The position numbers and the translations under genes are program-made. Below are positions 59,397 through 64,000 of a stretch of DNA of 64,000 bases, piece by piece (position 1 is the first letter of the stretch; the number at the start of each line of letters is the position of its first letter). This stretch comes from Ryuthela nishihirai. Taxonomy: Eukaryota; Arthropoda; Arachnida; Araneae; Heptathelidae. Where the stretch lies: contig JAWZYU010000007.1 of the NCBI GenBank assembly GCA_038380435.1, positions 27,135,001 to 27,199,000 on the forward strand, read 5' to 3'. The notes beneath the pieces were generated by a model. The model was not told the origin of the DNA. It made no database searches and saw only the letters and a program-made list of their open reading frames with translations.

Positions 59397-61116
59397 CAGG
59401 GGCGTAGCAAAGGACTATGGATGGGGGGGGGGGGCTTCAAAAGCTTTCCAACTCGAAATTCAAATTTTGCCAACTGAGCAAACTTACTTAAATTTCTGCT
59501 TGGGGGGGGGGGGTTGAGGCATGATGCAATTTTCACAACTCTCCTGCATTTTGTTTGCCATTTGACTTCCAATTCTGCCAACTAACCACAATTTTTCACA
59601 GAAATAATCCCAATATTTACATCTAATCTTAATTGTAGCAAGTCAGTGTAAATTTTCCCAACTCCCCTTGATTTTGCCAACTCTCCTTAATTTCACAAAA
59701 CTAATCCCAATCTTTACATCTCTCCAAAATTTGCCAAATCACTTCAAACTTTTTAAACTCCCCAAGATTTTGTCAACTTTTATTGATCTTTATCGATTTT
59801 AATCAACTATCCTGAATTTCACAAACCCAATTCCAATTATCACAACTAGCCCGTATTTTCCAAGTGGATTCGAATTTTGCCAACTGCCCTACATTTTTCA
59901 AGTTTCCTCAATTTGTCCAACACTCCTTAATTTCACAAAACAATTCTCAATTTTCACAACTCGCCTATATTTTACCAAGTGGATTCAAATTTTGCCAACT
60001 CACTGTAATTTTACAGAAAAAAAATCGAAATTTTTACATCTTCCCTGAATTTGCCAAGTCACTTCGAATTTTATCAACTCTCCTTAATTGCACAAGAAAG
60101 GCACAATTTTCACAACTCCTGTGTATTTTACCAAGTGGCGAATTTTGCTTCGAATTTTGCCAACTCCCATAGATTTTGCCAAGAGTTCTTGGTTTTTCCA
60201 ACTCCCCTTAATTTCACAAAACGAATTCCAATTTTTACACCTCACCTGTACATTACCAAGTGGTTTCCAGTTTTACCAACTTCCCTAGATTTTTGCCAAG
60301 TTTTCTCAATTTTGTCAACTCTCCTTAATTTTACAAAAACAATCTCAATTTTCTCAAATTGCCCGTATTTTACCAAGTGGATTCGAATTTTGCCAACTGT
60401 CCTCGATTTTGCCATCTTGCCACAATTTTACAGAAAAAAAATCCCAATTTTACATCACACCTGATTTTTGCAAAGCCACTCTGAATTTTGCCAACTCTCC
60501 TAGATATTGTAAAGTTGCCTCAAGTTTGCCAACACACCATTATTTTACAGAAAAAAGATTGCAATTTTTACATCTCACCTGAATTTTGTCAACTCTCCAC
60601 GATTTTCCCAAGTCACTCCGAATTTTGCCACTGTCCCTAGATTTTGCCAACTCACTATAATTTTACAGAAAAAAATCCTAATTTTTACATCTCACCTGAA
60701 TTTTTGCCAACTCCCCAAGATTTTGTCGTCACTCCGAATTTTGTCAACTCCCCAAGATTTTGCCAAATTGTCCCAATTTTGTCAACTGCCCAAGATTTTA
60801 CCAAGTCCCTCCGAATTTTGCCAACTCCCTAAGATTTTGCTAAGCTGTCCAAATTTTGCCAACTCACCTGTATTTTACAAAGTGGCTTCGAATTTTGCTA
60901 ACTGCTCTAAATTTTGCCATCTCTCCATTTTCCAAACTGCCTTAGATTTGCCAAGTTGCCTCAATTTTGACAACTCCCTTTAATTTTCCAAAAAAACAAT
61001 TACAAATTTTCACAACTTACTTAGATTTTACGAAGTCACTTCGAATTTTGCCAACTCTGAGTTACTTTGGGGTGGAGCCTCCCCCCATCTCCCCCCCCCC
61101 CCATGGCTACACCCTG
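59397..61116. mobile_element. hAT-type element filled with a ~20-bp minisatellite
   Basis: A 1720-bp element sits in the LINE endonuclease region. Ends CAGGGGCGTAGC and CAGGGTGTAGCC (reversed right end) form inverted termini, followed inward on both sides by a G12/C12 tract. The flanking octamers AGCTTTAG (59389-59396) and AGCTTAAG (61117-61124) match at 7 of 8, as expected for a hAT 8-bp duplication. The interior is a diverged tandem array built from units such as GAATTTTGCCAACTCNCC, with variant units (AATTTTACAGAAAAAAA, TTTTTACATCTCACCTG) recurring at about 115-base spacing near 60429-60660. The open frames inside are by-products of the repeat. Confidence 0.85.
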
Positions 61117-62084
61117 AGCTTAAGGTCCCTTTGGCATTGGTAGTTCCAATGGCAATAAGGAATGTCTAAAGGCAAGTAAATGTAACAGTTTGTGAATAAC
61201 TAACACATACTGCAAACAAAGGGACATTTATAAATAAACATGGGTTTCACCTGATGGGTTGCATAGGAATATCACAGATTATATTTTAATTAAGAGGAAA
61301 TGGACTAGTTCAGTTAGGAATACCAGATCGTACATGGGAGCCGAAATTGGGTCTGACCATTACCTGGTCAAAAGTGTCTTGCAACTGAAACTTAATAAAT
61401 GTTATTCTAAGGATAAGAAAATTACCTTTAACACTGAAGGTTTGAAAGATCCAGATATAGCCAAAGCATACCATGATAGGCTACTTAGTAATTATGACAA
61501 TTGTGGTTTGCTTACTGCTTAAGTTGAGAAAGAATGGGATCAGTTTAAACAGGCTTTTCTTGAAACCAACAGTACTTTTGGGTAAACGGGAACAGAGGAA
61601 ACGAAATTATTTCAGTGACAAGGCTGTAGAACAAATTTCTGAAAGATGGAAGTGCAGGATTAATACGAATAAACACCCTACTAGTCCTAACAGATGGTAT
61701 TATGACAAGCTTAACAAACATATAAAGAATCAGTTAACAACTGATAAGAATCTTTGGATCGATAGCTAGGCTGACAAAGCAGAGGATGCAGTTAGACAGT
61801 GCAACTGCAGGAGGTTGTACCAAATTGTTAATGTTCTGTGTGGGAAGAAACAGATATGGATTGAGGGATAAACACGGTACAGTGGTTGAAGATGAAGATT
61901 CAGTGATGGCTAGTGGGCTGAGCATTTAAGTGATGTTCTAAACAATGTGATTATTTCTATTCCCATTGTTTTATAATGAAAATACATGAATTACTGGCTT
62001 TAATGATGGCCCTATATCACATTCTGAAGTGGCTTTGGCTATCTCTACATTAAAACAGCATAAATTCCCAGGGGTGGATGAATA

Positions 62085-63300
62085 CACCAAAGAGCCAAAC
62101 CATTATGCCAGTGCTTCTTTATGTGAATTGAAGCAACTGCAGATAAATGATGGCATGTGTGAAGATCATGAAATGGTATAAATAAACTTGATACTGAGAT
62201 CTGTTAATCAGTGTTATTCTTGTTCTTCAGATGGGAAAGGCAGTGAACCTAAGTGAGTTTGACAAAGGCCAAATATAATGGCCAGAAGACTGGGTCAGAG
62301 CATTTACAACATGACAAGGCTTATGAGGTGCTCATGGTCAGTCGCAGTACCTTCAAAAAGTGGTCCGAGGAGGGGAAAAAATACAAACTGACGGCAAGGT
62401 GTGGGACAACCACGGCTCATCAATGCTAGAGGTGAGCAAAGGATATCCCATATGGTATGAGTCAACAGAAGGGATACTGTGGTACAACTCACCCATAATT
62501 TGAATGCTGGTGAAAGGAGCAATGTGTCACAACACACAGTACATAGAACCCAACTGAAAATGGGGCTGTGTAACTGCAGACCACTCCAAGTGCCCATGCT
62601 AACCTTGGTTCACCATCGAAAGTGCCTACAATGGACATGCAAGCATCAAAACTGGATCTTGAATGATTGGAAGAAGGTCATCTGGTCCGATAAATCTCGT
62701 TTCCTGTTGCACCATGTGGATGGGCCGGATATGTGTGCATCATTTACCTGAGGAAGCGTTGGCACCAGGATGCACGGTGGGACGAAAACAAACTAGTGGA
62801 AGAAGTGTAATGCTTTGGGCAATGCTCTGCTGGGAAACCCTGGGTTCAGTCATTCATGTGCAGGAAACTATGATGTCTACCACCTACTTAAACATCATTG
62901 TAGACCAGGTACATCCTTTCATGGCAATGATATTCCCTTCTAGTAGTGTCTTCTTTCAGCAGGATAATGTGCCATGCCACACTGCCCGGATTGTTCGAGA
63001 ATGGTTCGCGGAACATGAAGAAGACTTCCAAGTATTGCCTTGGCCTCCAAATTCCCCAGACATCAATTGAATTGAGCTTCTGTGATTTGTGTTGAAACAG
63101 TATATCCGATCTGCAGCAGCTCAACCACATAACTTACAAAAGTTAAAGGATCTGCTGGTAACATGTTGTTACCAGATAACACAAGACACCTTTAGAAATC
63201 TTGTAATGTCCATGTCTCACAGGGTAAGAGCCGTTTTAGCGACACGTGGAAGACCAAGATTATATTAGACAGGTGGTCATAATGTTTTGACTCTTCATGG
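62085..63300 (+). mobile_element. Tc1-like transposon with DD36E-type spacing (decayed)
   Basis: A 1216-bp element between TA dinucleotides (62083-62084 and 63301-63302). Inverted termini: CACCAAAGAGCCAAACCATT on the left and CCATGAAGAGTCAAAACATT reversed from the right. Transposase frames on the plus strand: MGKAVNLSEFDKGQI (about 62231-62275), VIWSDKSRF with D at 62689-62691, FFQQDNVPCHTARIV with D at 62963-62965, and SPDIN-stop-IELL with E at 63074-63076. Thirty-six residues separate the second D from the E. A frameshift lies near 62750 and stops at 63068 and 63083 kill the gene. Confidence 0.85.
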
Positions 63301-63301
63301 T

Positions 63302-64000
63302 ATAGTTTCCATTAACCTTTAGGTAATTCAGGGTCTGGAAAGATTTTTCTGCTGCATTTGACATGCCGAAACAGTCACTGTTTCTAAGAACACCAAGCAA
63401 TTGCCTTAGACGTTTTTCTTTAGGTCTGGGTTTTGAGTTAACATTCTTGTATACTGTTTAATGCAAATTTTCATCCCTCAGTACCATTCAAAAATTATTC
63501 ATTGCTATGTTTGAAACTCCAGTCATGAAAGAGCTAAGAGTATCAAACATGCTGGGGGAAAATTTCAATCATGCATAATCATGCTATAGCTTTCAGTTTT
63601 GCATTTTTTTTTCTTAATTATAATTAGGTATGAAAGATTTTTATGATTTTGAAAGAAACATCAAAAAAAGTTGTTCACTGAAAGGCATGACGGAAAAAGC
63701 AGACTGTACAGAGAAAATGAGGTAAAAAATCAATGAAGTATGAGACGAATCATAACACTGAGCCCAAATGAAAGGTTAATAATTGTACTAGTATGTCTGC
63801 TTAAAAATGTTAGTGTCTTTAGTGTCTCAAATAAACTTGAATTCAGTAATAATTGTATTAAAAAAATTACTACAAATTCTTTTAACAGATCATTATATAA
63901 AAATAAAGAATAATAATATAACTTTTATAAATAGCACATAAGTCAAACCACTTTGTGCTATTTATAAAAAATAATAATAAAATACATCGAATGACTAAAT
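63302..64000. other. AT-rich sequence without recognised genes
   Basis: One inverted repeat with 16-bp arms (TTTTATAAATAGCACA at 63923-63938, reversed at 63954-63969, 15-base loop) was seen. The LINE does not resume here. Confidence 0.5.

Larger units (their letters stand above)
57830..62084 (+). mobile_element. RTE-like LINE, copy 2 (5' part, interrupted and truncated)
   Basis: Same family as copy 1. The 5' region (about 57830-58930) is longer than in copy 1 and includes four tandem monomers. The endonuclease starts near 58950 (MWNIRMLHRD-like), continues to GNFNAKVG (about 59340-59360), is split by a 1.72-kb element, resumes at about 61125 (GTFGIGSSNGN-like), and goes on through ITDYILI (about 61273) and GSDHYLVKSVLQLKL to the RT start KFPGVDE at about 62080. 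There a Tc1-like element begins, and the rest of the LINE does not reappear downstream. Many frameshifts. The start coordinate is approximate. Confidence 0.8.

Noticed and set aside
59864..60983. Several open frames of 60-137 codons with recurrent NFANSP- or ILPTPLDF-type peptides
   Set aside because: They come from the ~20-bp minisatellite read in different frames; no start context or conserved domain.
59440..61070. Regular short repeats that could suggest a CRISPR-like array
   Set aside because: Units are adjoining and diverged, without unique spacers, in a eukaryotic transposon.

Overview
This is an AT-rich stretch of animal nuclear DNA. Almost everything recognisable in it is transposable-element sequence; there is one credible host-gene exon. 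Three things mark it as metazoan: a splice-bounded last exon that reads as the C-terminus of a CREB-regulated transcription coactivator (CRTC/TORC), tRNA-derived SINEs carrying A and B boxes, and APE-type LINE, Penelope-like, Tc1/mariner and hAT elements. An arthropod is my best guess, but the sequence alone does not fix the group.

Layout. 1-8 kb is a dense transposon cluster: a Tc1-like fragment, a nearly complete but broken RTE-like LINE with a SINE inserted in its coding region, then Tc1 and mariner fragments and two more SINEs. 8-45 kb is mostly AT-rich sequence without recognisable genes. Scattered in it are copies of two tRNA-derived SINE families (called A and B here), a reversed fragment of the same LINE, a TSD-flanked hAT-like element, a 30-bp-arm foldback MITE, a recent 242-bp tandem duplication and several unassigned dispersed repeats. 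At 45.1-45.3 kb, on the minus strand, lies the CRTC exon. Its 3' flank runs toward lower coordinates and its last intron toward higher ones; that intron holds an internally deleted hAT element with a perfect 8-bp TSD.

50-56.5 kb holds three copies of a palindromic element whose two arms each contain a tRNA-like module. Two copies are bounded by 9-11 bp target duplications. One of them sits inside a head-to-head pair of Penelope-like element 3' ends, which is itself flanked by a ~30-bp direct repeat. 57-64 kb holds a Tc1 fragment, a second LINE copy with a 5' region of four ~140-bp tandem monomers, a hAT-type element filled with a ~20-bp minisatellite inserted in that LINE, and a Tc1-like element with DD36E-type spacing at the LINE's truncated end.

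Best candidates for something undescribed are the tRNA-armed foldback family (50.0-54.9 kb), the minisatellite-filled hAT element (59.4-61.1 kb) and two hairpins that look like templated snap-back synthesis (2.45-2.62 kb and 47.65-47.73 kb). No intact transposase or reverse transcriptase survives, and no genuine tRNA, rRNA or CRISPR locus was seen. All family assignments come from reading motifs by eye.
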